Source: Alphaproteobacteria bacterium (GTDB lineage: Bacteria; Pseudomonadota; Alphaproteobacteria; Caulobacterales; Caulobacteraceae). From it: a stretch of DNA of 64,000 bases. Below the pieces are notes generated by a model, which was given only the letters and a program-made list of their open reading frames with translations, searched no databases and was not told the origin of the DNA. Made by a program: the position numbers and the translations under genes. The stretch covers positions 124,001 to 188,000 of the forward strand of contig JAHJOK010000075.1 of the NCBI GenBank assembly GCA_018820205.1, in the 5' to 3' direction. Of this stretch, positions 52,660 through 63,610 are shown one piece after another (positions within the stretch are counted from its first letter, which is position 1; each line of letters starts with the position of its first letter).

Positions 52660-53799
52660 ATGAACGGCCGCCTCATCCTTCTGTGCCTGACCCTGACCCT
52701 GATGCTGGGCGCCTGCGCCAGCGGCGCCCGACCGTCGTTCGACGCCCAGGACCGCGAGGGCGCGCTGCCGATGGGGCTGATCTCGGCGCCGAACCATCCG
52801 ATCCGCGTCTATCTGGACGCCGACGACCGGGCCGAGATCTTTCAGCGGGCGTTTCGCGACGGGGTGCCGGTGGGGCCTGACGGGCAGCTGGATTTCATCG
52901 CCCTCAGCGGCGGCGGGTCGAACGGCGCCTTTACCGCCGGGTTGATGAAGGGCTGGAGCGAAACGGGCGAGCGACCCGATTTCGAGGTGGTCACCGGCGT
53001 GTCGACCGGCGCTCTGGCGGCGCCCTTCGTGTTCCTGGGTTCGGACTATGATGACGAACTGGCCGACGCCTACACTGGCGGCGGGGCGGCCGGGCTGTTG
53101 CAGCCGCAAGGCCTGGGCGCCCTGATCGGGTCGGGCATCTACAAGGCCGAGCCTCTGCGCGCCCTGGTCGAACACTATGTGGACGCCGCCCTGCTGCGCG
53201 CCGTCGCCGCCGAATACGCCAGGGGCCGGGTGCTGCTGGTCGCCACCACCGATCTGGATTCGCAACGCGGCGTCAGCTGGGATCTGGGGGCCATCGCGAC
53301 GCAAGGCTCGCCCGAGGCGCTGGAACTGTTCCGCAGCGTGCTGATCGCCTCGGCCAGCATCCCCGGCGCCTTCCCGCCGGTGCTGATCCAGTCGGACAAC
53401 GGCGGTCTGAATTTCGAAGAGATGCATGTCGACGGCGGGGTGACCACGCCGTTTCTCGCCGTGCCCGAAAGCCTGTGGTCCTTCCGCGAGCCTTCGGGGA
53501 TGCTGAGGACCGCGCGGTTCTACGTCGTGGTCAACGGGCGCACCAATCCCACGTTCGACATCACCCGCGACACGCCGCAAGGAGTGCTGGGGCGCAGCAT
53601 CGACATCCTGTTGCGGGCGTCGCTGCTGACGACGCTGGCGGGCAACCGGGCCTTCGCCCAGACCAATGACCTGTTCTTCCGCTACGCCGCCCTGCCTGAC
53701 GACTCCGAGGCTTCGGCGCTGGATTTCAGCGTGGAGTCGATGAGCGCGGTCTATGAGGTCGGCCGCCAGGGCGCGATCACGGGCGACGCCTGGCGCTGA
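52660..53799 (+). CDS. patatin-like phospholipase lipoprotein
   Basis: 379 aa. A lipoprotein signal (LMLGAC, lipid Cys19) is followed by the patatin domain: the oxyanion stretch SGGGSNGAFTAGLMKGW, nucleophile Ser115 in GVSTG, and the catalytic Asp in DGGVTTPF. It should hydrolyse acyl lipids at the inner face of the outer membrane. The C-terminal region is helical. It follows carA after 52 bases, but the two need not be related. Confidence 0.9.
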   Translation: MNGRLILLCLTLTLMLGACASGARPSFDAQDREGALPMGLISAPNHPIRVYLDADDRAEIFQRAFRDGVPVGPDGQLDFIALSGGGSNGAFTAGLMKGWSETGERPDFEVVTGVSTGALAAPFVFLGSDYDDELADAYTGGGAAGLLQPQGLGALIGSGIYKAEPLRALVEHYVDAALLRAVAAEYARGRVLLVATTDLDSQRGVSWDLGAIATQGSPEALELFRSVLIASASIPGAFPPVLIQSDNGGLNFEEMHVDGGVTTPFLAVPESLWSFREPSGMLRTARFYVVVNGRTNPTFDITRDTPQGVLGRSIDILLRASLLTTLAGNRAFAQTNDLFFRYAALPDDSEASALDFSVESMSAVYEVGRQGAITGDAWR

Positions 53800-53810
53800 G
53801 CCGGCGCCGT

Positions 53811-54077
53811 CTAGGGGATCGGCGCGAAGCTGCGTTCCTCACGCAGGGCGCAGGCCTTCTTCACCGCGACCGGGGCGGCGTGCAGCCAGTAGTCGGCGTC
53901 TTCCGGCCGGTCGGCGCGCATGCGTTCGAGGCCGCGCAGACGGCGCTGGGCGGCGTTCTCCAGCAGGCGGGCGTGCAGGGCGCGGGGGCTGAGATCGTGG
54001 ATGGCGGGAGCGTTGGGAACGGCGACGGCGTCGGGGCCCGTGGGCTCCACCGCCGGACGGGCGATGGCGATGAACAT
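53811..54077 (-). CDS. small hypothetical protein, 88 aa
   Basis: Starts at ATG 54077. A short N-terminus (MFIAIARPAVEPTGPDAVAV) precedes an Arg-rich helical core (LHARLLENAAQRRLRGLERMRADR) and a cysteine-containing tail. No family recognised. One of the two CtrA-type boxes lies 43 bases upstream of its ATG (54120-54136), so it may be controlled by the cell cycle. The frame is open upstream but the ATG at 54077 is favoured. Confidence 0.55.
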   Translation of the reverse strand: MFIAIARPAVEPTGPDAVAVPNAPAIHDLSPRALHARLLENAAQRRLRGLERMRADRPEDADYWLHAAPVAVKKACALREERSFAPIP

Positions 54078-54119
54078 AAGCGTCTCTGACTGAATGGAGG
54101 TCGGCGCTTCTGCGCGGGA

Positions 54120-54136
54120 GTAACAGTGGATTAACC
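54120..54136. promoter_or_regulatory. CtrA-type box, near-consensus
   Basis: GTAA-N7-TTAACC at 54120-54136 differs by one base from the CtrA consensus TTAA-N7-TTAAC. It lies just upstream of the minus-strand small gene at 54077, in a gap that also holds a perfect box nearer dnaG. Confidence 0.5.
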
Positions 54137-54220
54137 CTGTCTGCTGTGGATAGTTCCGCAATCGGTCCAAAAAATGTCACGTAAAAACAGAATGTTATTG
54201 CCGCGATTTGGTCCTTTTGG

Positions 54221-54237
54221 TTAATGAGAGGTTAACC
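54221..54237. promoter_or_regulatory. CtrA-type box, perfect consensus
   Basis: TTAA (54221-54224), seven bases, TTAACC (54232-54237), matching TTAA-N7-TTAAC. The site also reads as the inverted repeat GGTTAA/TTAACC. It is 36 bases before the GTG of dnaG, and a CcrM-type GANTC (GAGTC, 54250-54254) lies between them. Promoter overlap and repression or activation are inferred. Confidence 0.6.
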
Positions 54238-54272
54238 GCCACGCCGCCTGAGTCGCGCGCTATAGATCGGCC

Positions 54273-56144
54273 GTGCGTTTCGATGACCGTTTCCTGGAAG
54301 AACTGAAGGCCCGCCTTCGCCCGTCCGACGTGATCGGCCGGTCGGTGAAGCTCAAGCGTCAGGGGCGGGAGTGGGTCGGCCTGTCGCCCTTCACCAAGGA
54401 GAAGTCGCCGTCGTTTTTCGTCAACGACGACAAGGGGTTCTTCCACGACTTCAGCTCGGGCAAGCACGGCGACGTCATCAGCTTCCTGCAGGAGACCGAG
54501 CGGCTGTCGTTCCCTGAGGCGGTCGAGCGTCTGGCGGCCGAGGCCGGCATGCAGATGCCGGCCGAAGACCCGCAGGCGGCCGAGCGCGAGCAGAAGCGTC
54601 AGGGGCTCGCGGACTGGATGGACCTGGCCCAGAAATGGTTCGCGGCCAACCTGCGCCGGGCGACGGGCAAGGCGGCGCGGGACTACCTCGAACGCCGCGG
54701 CCTGCCCGAGGATCAGTGGGACCGGTTCGGCCTGGGCTATGCGCCGAACGACCGCGAGGGGCTGAAGGCGGCTCTGGTGCAGAGGGGGGCGAAGCCCGGC
54801 GACCTGGTCGAAATGGGGATGCTGATCGCGCCGGAGGGCGGCGGCAGCCCCTATGACCGGTTCCGCGACCGGCTGATGTTCCCGATCCTGGACGCGCGCG
54901 GCCGTCTGGTCAGCTTCGGCGGCCGGGCGATGAACCCCGACGATCGGGCCAAATACCTGAACGGGCCCGAGAGCCCGCTGTTTCACAAGGGGGCGACCCT
55001 GTACGGCCTGCCCGAGGCGCGGCGCATCCTCGGGGCCGAGAGCAAGTCGACCCAGAGCGTGATCGTGGTCGAGGGCTATATGGACGTCATCGCCTGTCAG
55101 CGGGCGGGCCTGCCGGCGGTGGCGCCGATGGGCACGGCCCTGACCGAGGAACAGATGGCTCTGTTGTGGCGGGTCTCGTCCGAGCCGGTGCTGTGTTTCG
55201 ACGGCGACGGGGCGGGTCAGCGCGCGGCGTTCCGGTCGATCGAGCGGGCGCTGCCGCTGCTGAAATCGGGCCGCTCGTTCCGTTTCGCCCTGCTGGAAGG
55301 CGGACAGGACCCCGACGACATCCTGCGCGACAAGGGCGCGCCGGCGCTGCGCCAGGCGATGGCCGAGACGCGGCCCTTCGCCGAAATGCTGTTCCGGCGC
55401 GAAGCCGAGGTCGAGCCCTTGGATACGCCGGAACGCCGCGCCGGGCTGAAGGGGCGGCTGCGTCAGGCGGCGGCGGCGATTCAGGACAAGGATCTGGCCG
55501 AACAGTACCGGCGCGACCTGTTCGACCGCTTCGACGCCCTGTTCCCCGCCCGCTCGCAGGCTCCGCAACGCGCCCAGCAGACGGGCGGACGCTGGCGGCC
55601 CGGCCCGCCGCCCAAGCTGGGCCAGACCGCCGAGGGGGCCCAGGCGATGCAGGCGCTGACCCGCTCCATCGAACCGATCGCCGCCGCCCTGGCGCACGGC
55701 GCCATCGAAGATCCCGAACGGATGGACGACCATCTGGAGGCGATCGCCTCCCACGGGTTCGGCGATCAAGCCCTGGACGGGCTGGCGCAGGAGCTGGTGC
55801 GGCTTCGCTTCGGCGGTCAGACGCTTGACTCTGCGGCCCTGCGTCGCCATCTCGCGCTATCCGGACACGATGCTTTAGTGCGCGAGGTCGAGAAGGCGGC
55901 GGCAAAGTCCGGCGCGCCTTTCCTGGCAGCGAACGCGCCCCTCGCCGAAGCAAGGGTCCGGTGGTCGCAAGGCTTCGACGCCCTGACCCGCGTCGCGGGC
56001 CTGGACGCGGCGCTGGCGTCAGCGAAGTCGGGGGCCGATCAGGCGTTCGACGCATCCGCCTTCAGTCGATTGAAGGCGGAGCGCGATGCGTTGCGACGGG
56101 CCATCAAGACCGGGACGATCTGGGACGGTGAGACGGGTTCGTAA
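54273..56144 (+). CDS. dnaG: DNA primase
   Basis: 623 aa, GTG start at 54273. Makes RNA primers at the replication fork. The N-terminal CHC2-type domain is present, but its four zinc ligands are replaced (Ser38, Thr41, Asp59 and Ser62). The TOPRIM catalytic domain follows (RLMFPILDARGRLVSFGGRAM, VVEGYMDVIACQRAG, and CFDGDGAGQRAAFRS). The C-terminal DnaB-interacting helical domain is at about 490-623. It precedes rpoD by 92 bases, the classical macromolecular-synthesis order. Confidence 0.96.
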   Translation: MRFDDRFLEELKARLRPSDVIGRSVKLKRQGREWVGLSPFTKEKSPSFFVNDDKGFFHDFSSGKHGDVISFLQETERLSFPEAVERLAAEAGMQMPAEDPQAAEREQKRQGLADWMDLAQKWFAANLRRATGKAARDYLERRGLPEDQWDRFGLGYAPNDREGLKAALVQRGAKPGDLVEMGMLIAPEGGGSPYDRFRDRLMFPILDARGRLVSFGGRAMNPDDRAKYLNGPESPLFHKGATLYGLPEARRILGAESKSTQSVIVVEGYMDVIACQRAGLPAVAPMGTALTEEQMALLWRVSSEPVLCFDGDGAGQRAAFRSIERALPLLKSGRSFRFALLEGGQDPDDILRDKGAPALRQAMAETRPFAEMLFRREAEVEPLDTPERRAGLKGRLRQAAAAIQDKDLAEQYRRDLFDRFDALFPARSQAPQRAQQTGGRWRPGPPPKLGQTAEGAQAMQALTRSIEPIAAALAHGAIEDPERMDDHLEAIASHGFGDQALDGLAQELVRLRFGGQTLDSAALRRHLALSGHDALVREVEKAAAKSGAPFLAANAPLAEARVRWSQGFDALTRVAGLDAALASAKSGADQAFDASAFSRLKAERDALRRAIKTGTIWDGETGS

Positions 56145-56236
56145 CGAACACGGCTCCGATGCGTTCTCTTTCGGAACGGATGTTGCATTTTTGCCGGGAG
56201 GCCTGATCCTCCTCACCGGCCGGAGATAGAGACTTT

Positions 56237-58210
<1,974 letters not shown>

Positions 58211-58233
58211 AGCACGGCGACGCCGACACGATT

Positions 58234-58265
58234 AAAGGCCGCTTCCGAAAGGGGGCGGCCTTTTT
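58234..58265 (+). terminator. hairpin terminator after rpoD
   Basis: AAAGGCCGC (58234-58242) pairs perfectly with GCGGCCTTT (58255-58263) and a run of T follows (58261-58265). The loop contains a further CC-GAAA-GG mini-stem. It sits 23 bases after the rpoD stop and could also stop the opposing small gene. Confidence 0.8.
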
Positions 58266-58272
58266 CCTGCGT

Positions 58273-58449
58273 CTAGGGCGACCGGAACCGCGCCCAGGCA
58301 ACGGCAGCCGCCGACGTCGCGATCAGCGCGACGCCCAGCCAGTCCCACAGACCGTCTTCGAGCAGGGCGCCGACCAGACCGGTCAGGCTGAGCGCGCCCA
58401 GCAGCAACGGCCAGCGGAAGGTGGCCCAGAGGCTGTGATGGCTGTTCAC
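58273..58449 (-). CDS. small two-helix membrane protein, 58 aa
   Basis: GTG start at 58449 overlapping the stop of the PepSY gene (GTGA). Two hydrophobic segments (about 13-32 and 36-52) with a short acidic loop and a basic end. Position and overlap indicate co-translation with the PepSY protein; probably a small subunit of the iron-reductase unit, but unproven. Confidence 0.7.
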   Translation of the reverse strand: MNSHHSLWATFRWPLLLGALSLTGLVGALLEDGLWDWLGVALIATSAAAVAWARFRSP

Positions 58450-59531
58450 CGGCGCGTCTTCTTGCCCAGCCACAGATAGACGCCCGAGCCGAGGATCACG
58501 ATCGTGGCGAGGTCCAGCAGGGCCCAGAGGATCTTCAGCGCCAGGCCGCCGTAGTCGCCGAAATGCAGCGGCTGGGACAGCGACAGGGTCTTCACATACC
58601 AGGGCATGGGGGCGACGGCGGCCAGCTCTCCGGTGCGGATGTCGATCAGGGCGGGGGTGGTCATGTGGGTCGTGAGCGGCGTGTCGCCGTGGAAGAAGAC
58701 CGCATAGTGGTGGTCGGTGGTGTAGGCCGTGCCGGGGAAAGCGACGAACTGCAACTGCATGCCGGGCAGGGCCTGTTTGGCGCGCTCGACGGCGGCATTC
58801 AGGGAGGCGCGCTCGGACGGCGGGGCCGGGGTTGCGTGGGCTGCGGCGAGCTCCTTCAGCGCGTCGTTCTTCCAGAAGTCGAGGATGGGCGTGGCCAGGG
58901 TGTTGACGATGCCGGTGACGCCGACGACCAGGACCCAGGCGACCGTGACCGCGCCCAGCAGGTTGTGCCAGTCCAGCCAGCGGGTCCGTGCGGCCTTCTG
59001 TATTCTCAGCGTCCCGAACGGCAGGCGGCGCATGAACGGGGCGTAGAGGACCACGCCCGAGACCACCGCCACGACCAGCAACAGCCCCATGGCGCCCAGG
59101 AACAGCATTCCGGGCAGGCCCAGGAACATGTCGGTATGCAGCTGAAGCAGGAACTCCATCACCGGATGACCGGCGACGAGCGGAGCAGGGTCTCCGCTGG
59201 TCTGGTCGATGGGCTGGAAATTGAACTGGCCGTAGGGGGCGTCGGGGGCTCTGGAGGTGACGTTCACCACCGGCCGGTCCTCGTCGAAGCTCATGAAGGC
59301 GGGCACGTCGCCGGGGTGGTTGGCCAGCGCCGTGTCCAGCACCTGATCCAGATCCAGCATTGGGCCGTCGGGGGCGGCCGCCTGCCATGGCTCGTGCAGC
59401 AGGACCTCGTTCAGCTCATGCGAGAAGACCAGCGGCAGGCCCGTGACGCACAGCATCATCAGGAAGAGCGTGGAGACCAGGCTCGACCATTTGTGGGTCC
59501 AGGACCATGCGCGGATCGTGCTCGGCTTCAT
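58446..59531 (-). CDS. PepSY-associated membrane protein, probable ferric-siderophore reductase
   Basis: 361 aa. Four membrane helices with conserved histidines (WSWTHKWSSLVST, LLQLHTDMFLG, WLDWHNLLGAVTV and SQPLHFGDYGG) typical of haem-binding PepSY_TM proteins. Two periplasmic PepSY-like segments lie between the helices. In iron loci such proteins reduce ferric siderophores in the periplasm. It starts 7 bases after the TonB receptor gene ends, so the two are one operon. Confidence 0.88.
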   Translation of the reverse strand: MKPSTIRAWSWTHKWSSLVSTLFLMMLCVTGLPLVFSHELNEVLLHEPWQAAAPDGPMLDLDQVLDTALANHPGDVPAFMSFDEDRPVVNVTSRAPDAPYGQFNFQPIDQTSGDPAPLVAGHPVMEFLLQLHTDMFLGLPGMLFLGAMGLLLVVAVVSGVVLYAPFMRRLPFGTLRIQKAARTRWLDWHNLLGAVTVAWVLVVGVTGIVNTLATPILDFWKNDALKELAAAHATPAPPSERASLNAAVERAKQALPGMQLQFVAFPGTAYTTDHHYAVFFHGDTPLTTHMTTPALIDIRTGELAAVAPMPWYVKTLSLSQPLHFGDYGGLALKILWALLDLATIVILGSGVYLWLGKKTRR

Positions 59532-59538
59532 CCGCTGG

Positions 59539-61686
59539 TCAGAACTCGGCCGAGACCGAGATCGAAAGAGTGCGCGGGGCGCCGAGCGTCAGATAGTTGG
59601 CGCCGGGGAAGCCGCCGACGGCGACCCACTGGTCCTCGTCCGCGACGTTCTCGATCCGGGCGCGGGCGGTGAGGGGACGGCCGCCCGCCTGGAAGTCATA
59701 GCGCACCCCGGCGTCGAACCGGGTCCAGCTGTCCAGCTGGACGGTGTTGTCGGCGTTGGCCTCCTGTTCGCCCGTATAGACGATACGGCCCTCCAGGGTC
59801 AGGCCGGTCAGCTGGGGCACGTCCCATTCGACGTTCAGGTTGCCCTGGACCTCCGGCGCGCCGATCGGGGTGTTGCCATCCAGGGCGCCGCCCGCCGTGC
59901 GGGTCAGTTCGGCGTCCAGCAGGGTCCACCCGCCCAGCAGGCGCAGACCCTCGCGCGGGGCGCCATAGAAGGCGATCTCCAGCCCCTGATTGCGTTGTTC
60001 GCCATTGGCGGCGAAGACGTTGTTCTCGACATAGGCGCTGGGCAGGGTGGTGCGGAACAGGCTGACCGAGCCGCCGAACCGGCCGACGTCGTATTTCATG
60101 CCCACCTCGGCCTGTTCGCCGGTGAAGGGCGACAGGACCTCGCCCGCGTTGGTCACCGGCACGCCGCCGCTGACGGCCGGCGCGGTCTGACCGGGGATCA
60201 GGGCCTCGGCGTAGTTGGCGTAGAGCGAGATTTCCTCGATCGGCTTGTAGACCACGGCGAAGGCCGGGGTGACCGCATCGCCCTCGTAGGACGAGAGCGG
60301 GGCGCCGGTGTTGTAGTCGTAGGACCGGGTCTCGATCTCCTGATAGCGGGCGCCGGCGGTGACCATCAGCCGGCCGTCCATGAAGGACATCATGTCGGCG
60401 ATCGCGACGCTGGCGTTCCTGACCCGCTCGGTGACGCCCGGATCGTCCAGGTCGCCGCCGATGAAGAAGTCGGGGACGGGCGGGGCCACGTCGACGGGGT
60501 TGTACAGGTCGCTGGCGAACCCGGCGAAGCTGGAGAAGGCATAGGCGTTCTCCGATTTCGACTGGACCTGCGAGGCCGAGGCGACCAGGCGGTGATCGAC
60601 CGATCCGGTGCTCAGTTCGGCGCGCACGCCGACGTCGCCGGACCAGATCGTGTCCTCGCGCGTGTTGTCGAACCGATAGGCGCTGATCGTCCCGTCGGGC
60701 TGGGCCGTCGGGTTGGCCAGGACGTTGGCCTCCGTGCCGCTGCGACCGCCGACGGCGGCCCACGCCTGCACGTCGTTGCTGAGTTCGAACTCGCCGCGGG
60801 CGACGCCGAACAGCTGTTCTTCGTCGGTATAGGTCCAGGGCTGGGCGAAATTGGAGCTGGCGTCCGGCGCGTCGGGGATGGCGCCGGCCGGGGTCACGGT
60901 CGGACGCGGAGCGTCGATATGGTGGTCCTGCCAGCCGATGTCGGCCGAGAACCGCGCCCGCTCGCCGCGCCGGTCCAGCCCCAGGCCGATGACGTTCAGG
61001 GTGCGCTCCTGATCCTCGATCCCGCTCTCGCCGTCGCGACGGGCGATGTTCAGGCGCAGGCCGTAGTCGTTGTCGGCCCCGAAGCGGCGGGCGACATCGG
61101 CCGCGACATAGACCTCGCCGCCGCCTTCCAGACCGACCGTGGCGCGCGTCAGGGGCTCGGAGCCTGCGCGCTTGGGCATCAGGTTGAAGGCGCCGCCGAC
61201 GCCCGATCCGCCGGGCGCCGCGCCGTTCAGGAAGGCGGTCGCGCCGTGGAAGACCTCGACCCGTTCCAAAAACTCGGCTGCCACGAACTGGCGCGGCAGG
61301 ATGCCGTACAGGCCGTTGTAGGTCATGTCGTCGGAATAGACCGGGAAGCCCCGGATCACATACAATTCCTGGAAGTTTCCAAAGCCCTTGGACACCCGTA
61401 CGGCCGGATCGTTCTGCAGCACGTCGCCGACGCTGCGGGCCTGCTGGTTGCGGGCCAGTTCCTCTGTGTAGGCGGTGACAGCGAAGGGGGTGTCGAGGTT
61501 CGCCAGCGCCCCGAACAGGCCGACCCGGGCGCCGCGCGCGACCTGGCCGCCGGGATAGGGCGCCGGGATCGTGACCTGCGATCCCGTGACGATCACCTCC
61601 TCCAGTTCGGTCGCCTGCTGCTGGGCCATGGCCGGGGCGGCCAGGACGACAAGGGCGGTCGTGGAGAGGATGAGGGTACGGAGCAT
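59539..61686 (-). CDS. TonB-dependent siderophore receptor
   Basis: 715 aa. A signal peptide (MLRTLILSTTALVVLAAPAMAQ) precedes the TonB box/plug (EEVIVTGSQ and LARNQQARSVGDVLQNDPAVRVSKGFG), YVIRGFPV and the NLMPKRAG linker, then a 22-strand barrel ending in the terminal Phe (ISVSAEF). No N-terminal signalling (STN) domain is visible. FhuE/FoxA-like hydroxamate or catecholate uptake is likely but the ligand is unknown. I use ATG 61686; a putative Fur-type box overlaps its leader. Confidence 0.92.
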   Translation of the reverse strand: MLRTLILSTTALVVLAAPAMAQQQATELEEVIVTGSQVTIPAPYPGGQVARGARVGLFGALANLDTPFAVTAYTEELARNQQARSVGDVLQNDPAVRVSKGFGNFQELYVIRGFPVYSDDMTYNGLYGILPRQFVAAEFLERVEVFHGATAFLNGAAPGGSGVGGAFNLMPKRAGSEPLTRATVGLEGGGEVYVAADVARRFGADNDYGLRLNIARRDGESGIEDQERTLNVIGLGLDRRGERARFSADIGWQDHHIDAPRPTVTPAGAIPDAPDASSNFAQPWTYTDEEQLFGVARGEFELSNDVQAWAAVGGRSGTEANVLANPTAQPDGTISAYRFDNTREDTIWSGDVGVRAELSTGSVDHRLVASASQVQSKSENAYAFSSFAGFASDLYNPVDVAPPVPDFFIGGDLDDPGVTERVRNASVAIADMMSFMDGRLMVTAGARYQEIETRSYDYNTGAPLSSYEGDAVTPAFAVVYKPIEEISLYANYAEALIPGQTAPAVSGGVPVTNAGEVLSPFTGEQAEVGMKYDVGRFGGSVSLFRTTLPSAYVENNVFAANGEQRNQGLEIAFYGAPREGLRLLGGWTLLDAELTRTAGGALDGNTPIGAPEVQGNLNVEWDVPQLTGLTLEGRIVYTGEQEANADNTVQLDSWTRFDAGVRYDFQAGGRPLTARARIENVADEDQWVAVGGFPGANYLTLGAPRTLSISVSAEF

Positions 61687-61697
61687 CGACGCGGTCC

Positions 61698-61720
61698 TGA
61701 TAATGAGAACGCGTCGCATT
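61698..61720 (-). promoter_or_regulatory. putative Fur-type box before the TonB receptor
   Basis: TGATAATGAGAACGC at 61698-61712 matches the GATAATGA half of the 19-bp iron box, followed by a weaker GTCGCATTA. It is 12 bases upstream of the receptor start. Only one half is convincing. Confidence 0.4.
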
Positions 61721-61776
61721 AGAGGATTGTGCGGCTGCGAACAACCCGGGCGCCGAACAAAGCGCCCGTCGGACTG

Positions 61777-63513
61777 CTATCGGCCCAGGGTTTCCTGAAA
61801 CTGGGCGATGAACCGCTCGTCGCCTGCCCGCAGTGAGCCGTTCGCCTGCAGGTCCAGAAGGATGCCCAGGGCCGTCTCCAGATATCCGGTCTCTTCGCTC
61901 ATCGTGTACAGCCGATAGTTGGACACGGCGACGTCGCGCGCCAGATCGGCCGAGCCCGGATCGGCCGCCGCCAGACGTTCGGCGATTTCCAGCGCGGTCC
62001 GATAGCGGGCGAGGGCGCCGGCCTGGTCACCTTCGCGACGAAGCCCGTCGCCGACCTTGATCGACGATACGCTGAGCTCGCGCGCGAGATCGACCGAGGC
62101 GGGATCGGCCGCCGACAGTCGCTCGGCCATCTGCAGGCCGTTCTGATAGCGCGCCAGCGCCCCGGCCTGATCGCCCTGCGCCAGCAGCAGGTCGCCGACC
62201 TTGTTGAGTGCGATGATCACCTGTCGCGCGGCGAACGCGGACGCCGGGTCCGCCGCCGACAGCCGCTGCGCGATCTCCAGGCTTCGACGGTAATACGTCA
62301 TCGCGCCGTCGGCGTCGCCCTGTTCGACCAGGATGTCGCCGGCCCTGCCGAGAGCAACGCCCAGGTCATCGGCGCGAGCAGCCGACGTCGGGTCGGCCGC
62401 CGACAACAGTTCGAAGATTTCCAGGCTCTGCCGATAAAGCTCGAGCGCGCCATCGAGATCGCCCTGGCTGACCAGCACGGAGCCCACCTTGTTGAGCGTC
62501 AGGGCGAGATCCCGTGCGCCCTGGGTCGAACCTGGTTCATCCTCCGCCACGGTCATGGACAGACCCAGGGCCCGCTGAAAATGCAGCAATGCGCCGTCTC
62601 GGTCGCCCTGGCTCAACAGGACATCCCCGATCGCGTTCAGCGACACATTCAGGTTCCGCAACCGATCGGTCGCGTCGGGCTCGGCCGCCGCCAGCCGTTC
62701 CGCGATCTGCAGATTGCGCCGATAGCGCTCCAGCGCTCCGGCGCGGTCGCCCCGGGTCAGAAGAATCTCCGCCGTCTCGGCCAGGGCGACGGATTGCTCA
62801 TAATCGTCATTGGCATTCTCGCCCGCCTGATCCGCCGCCTGCAAGGCACGGTCGCCGGCGCCGGCCGACTGATAGAGGCGGGTCAGTTCGATCCAGTCCC
62901 AGAAGGCGCCGGGATCGAGGCGGGTGACCTCCTCATAGCGGGCGATGACGGCGGCCGTGTCGAACGCCGGGTCGCCCAGTCCCTTGGCGTCCAGCGCGAG
63001 CTGGGCGATCTCTCGGGCCTCGGCCGCACTCTCCATATCGGCCCGGACCCGGCGGGCCGCGTCGCGGGCTTCGCGCAGATCGTCCAGGACCGCGATGGCG
63101 CCCGCGCGATCTCCGGCGTTGAACCGGGCCAGAGCCGCGACACCTTCGGGGGTCGCGGCGATGCTTTCGACCGCGTCACGGAAGGCTGCGATCTCGCGCG
63201 CATAGGCGCCGTTGTCCTCGGCCAGACTGGCGACGAGACCGTCCTGGGCGGCGACCAGTCGGGCCTCCAGTTCGGCCGCGCGCGCGGCGCCGGCCGCCAC
63301 GGCCGCGTCGTAATCGGCCCTGAGTGCGGCGATCTCGGCCTGGCGCGCCCGGTCCCGGGCCGAGGCTCTGCGCTCGATTTCCTCGGCGGTCGTGCTGGAG
63401 CCGACCAGCGTCGCGCCGATCTCGACCCGCGCGTTGACCGAGGCCGACGCCGCACAGGGCGCGAGGATCACGACGGCTGCGGGCGCCAGCCAGAGCCAGG
63501 AAGATCGCATCAT
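61777..63513 (-). CDS. secreted 48-residue-repeat TPR protein
   Basis: 578 aa. A signal peptide (ending ASASV) and a coiled coil (about 30-130) precede at least six TPR-like units, each 48 residues long in the middle of the protein: GDVLLSQGDRDGALLHFQRA, GSVLVSQGDLDGALELYRQS, GDILVEQGDADGAMTYYRRS, GDLLLAQGDQAGALARYQNG. Each unit ends near ERLSAADPAS. Exported scaffolding is the inferred role. ATG 63513 is used (63510 also possible); the frame further upstream would need a TTG. Confidence 0.8.
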   Translation of the reverse strand: MMRSSWLWLAPAAVVILAPCAASASVNARVEIGATLVGSSTTAEEIERRASARDRARQAEIAALRADYDAAVAAGAARAAELEARLVAAQDGLVASLAEDNGAYAREIAAFRDAVESIAATPEGVAALARFNAGDRAGAIAVLDDLREARDAARRVRADMESAAEAREIAQLALDAKGLGDPAFDTAAVIARYEEVTRLDPGAFWDWIELTRLYQSAGAGDRALQAADQAGENANDDYEQSVALAETAEILLTRGDRAGALERYRRNLQIAERLAAAEPDATDRLRNLNVSLNAIGDVLLSQGDRDGALLHFQRALGLSMTVAEDEPGSTQGARDLALTLNKVGSVLVSQGDLDGALELYRQSLEIFELLSAADPTSAARADDLGVALGRAGDILVEQGDADGAMTYYRRSLEIAQRLSAADPASAFAARQVIIALNKVGDLLLAQGDQAGALARYQNGLQMAERLSAADPASVDLARELSVSSIKVGDGLRREGDQAGALARYRTALEIAERLAAADPGSADLARDVAVSNYRLYTMSEETGYLETALGILLDLQANGSLRAGDERFIAQFQETLGR

Positions 63514-63610
63514 CGGGCCGCCCGTTCGCAACGGCCGTCGCCGACCTGTCGGGGGCGAGCATCCGGATGGATCGGCGTTTCGTCAACCGACGGTCTCCGA
63601 CCGGGTCGGG

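Noticed and set aside
61747..61768. Perfect 7-bp hairpin CGGGCGC/GCGCCCG between the TPR and TonB genes
   Set aside because: Could end transcription of the TPR gene, but no T-run follows on either strand, so I do not call it a terminator.
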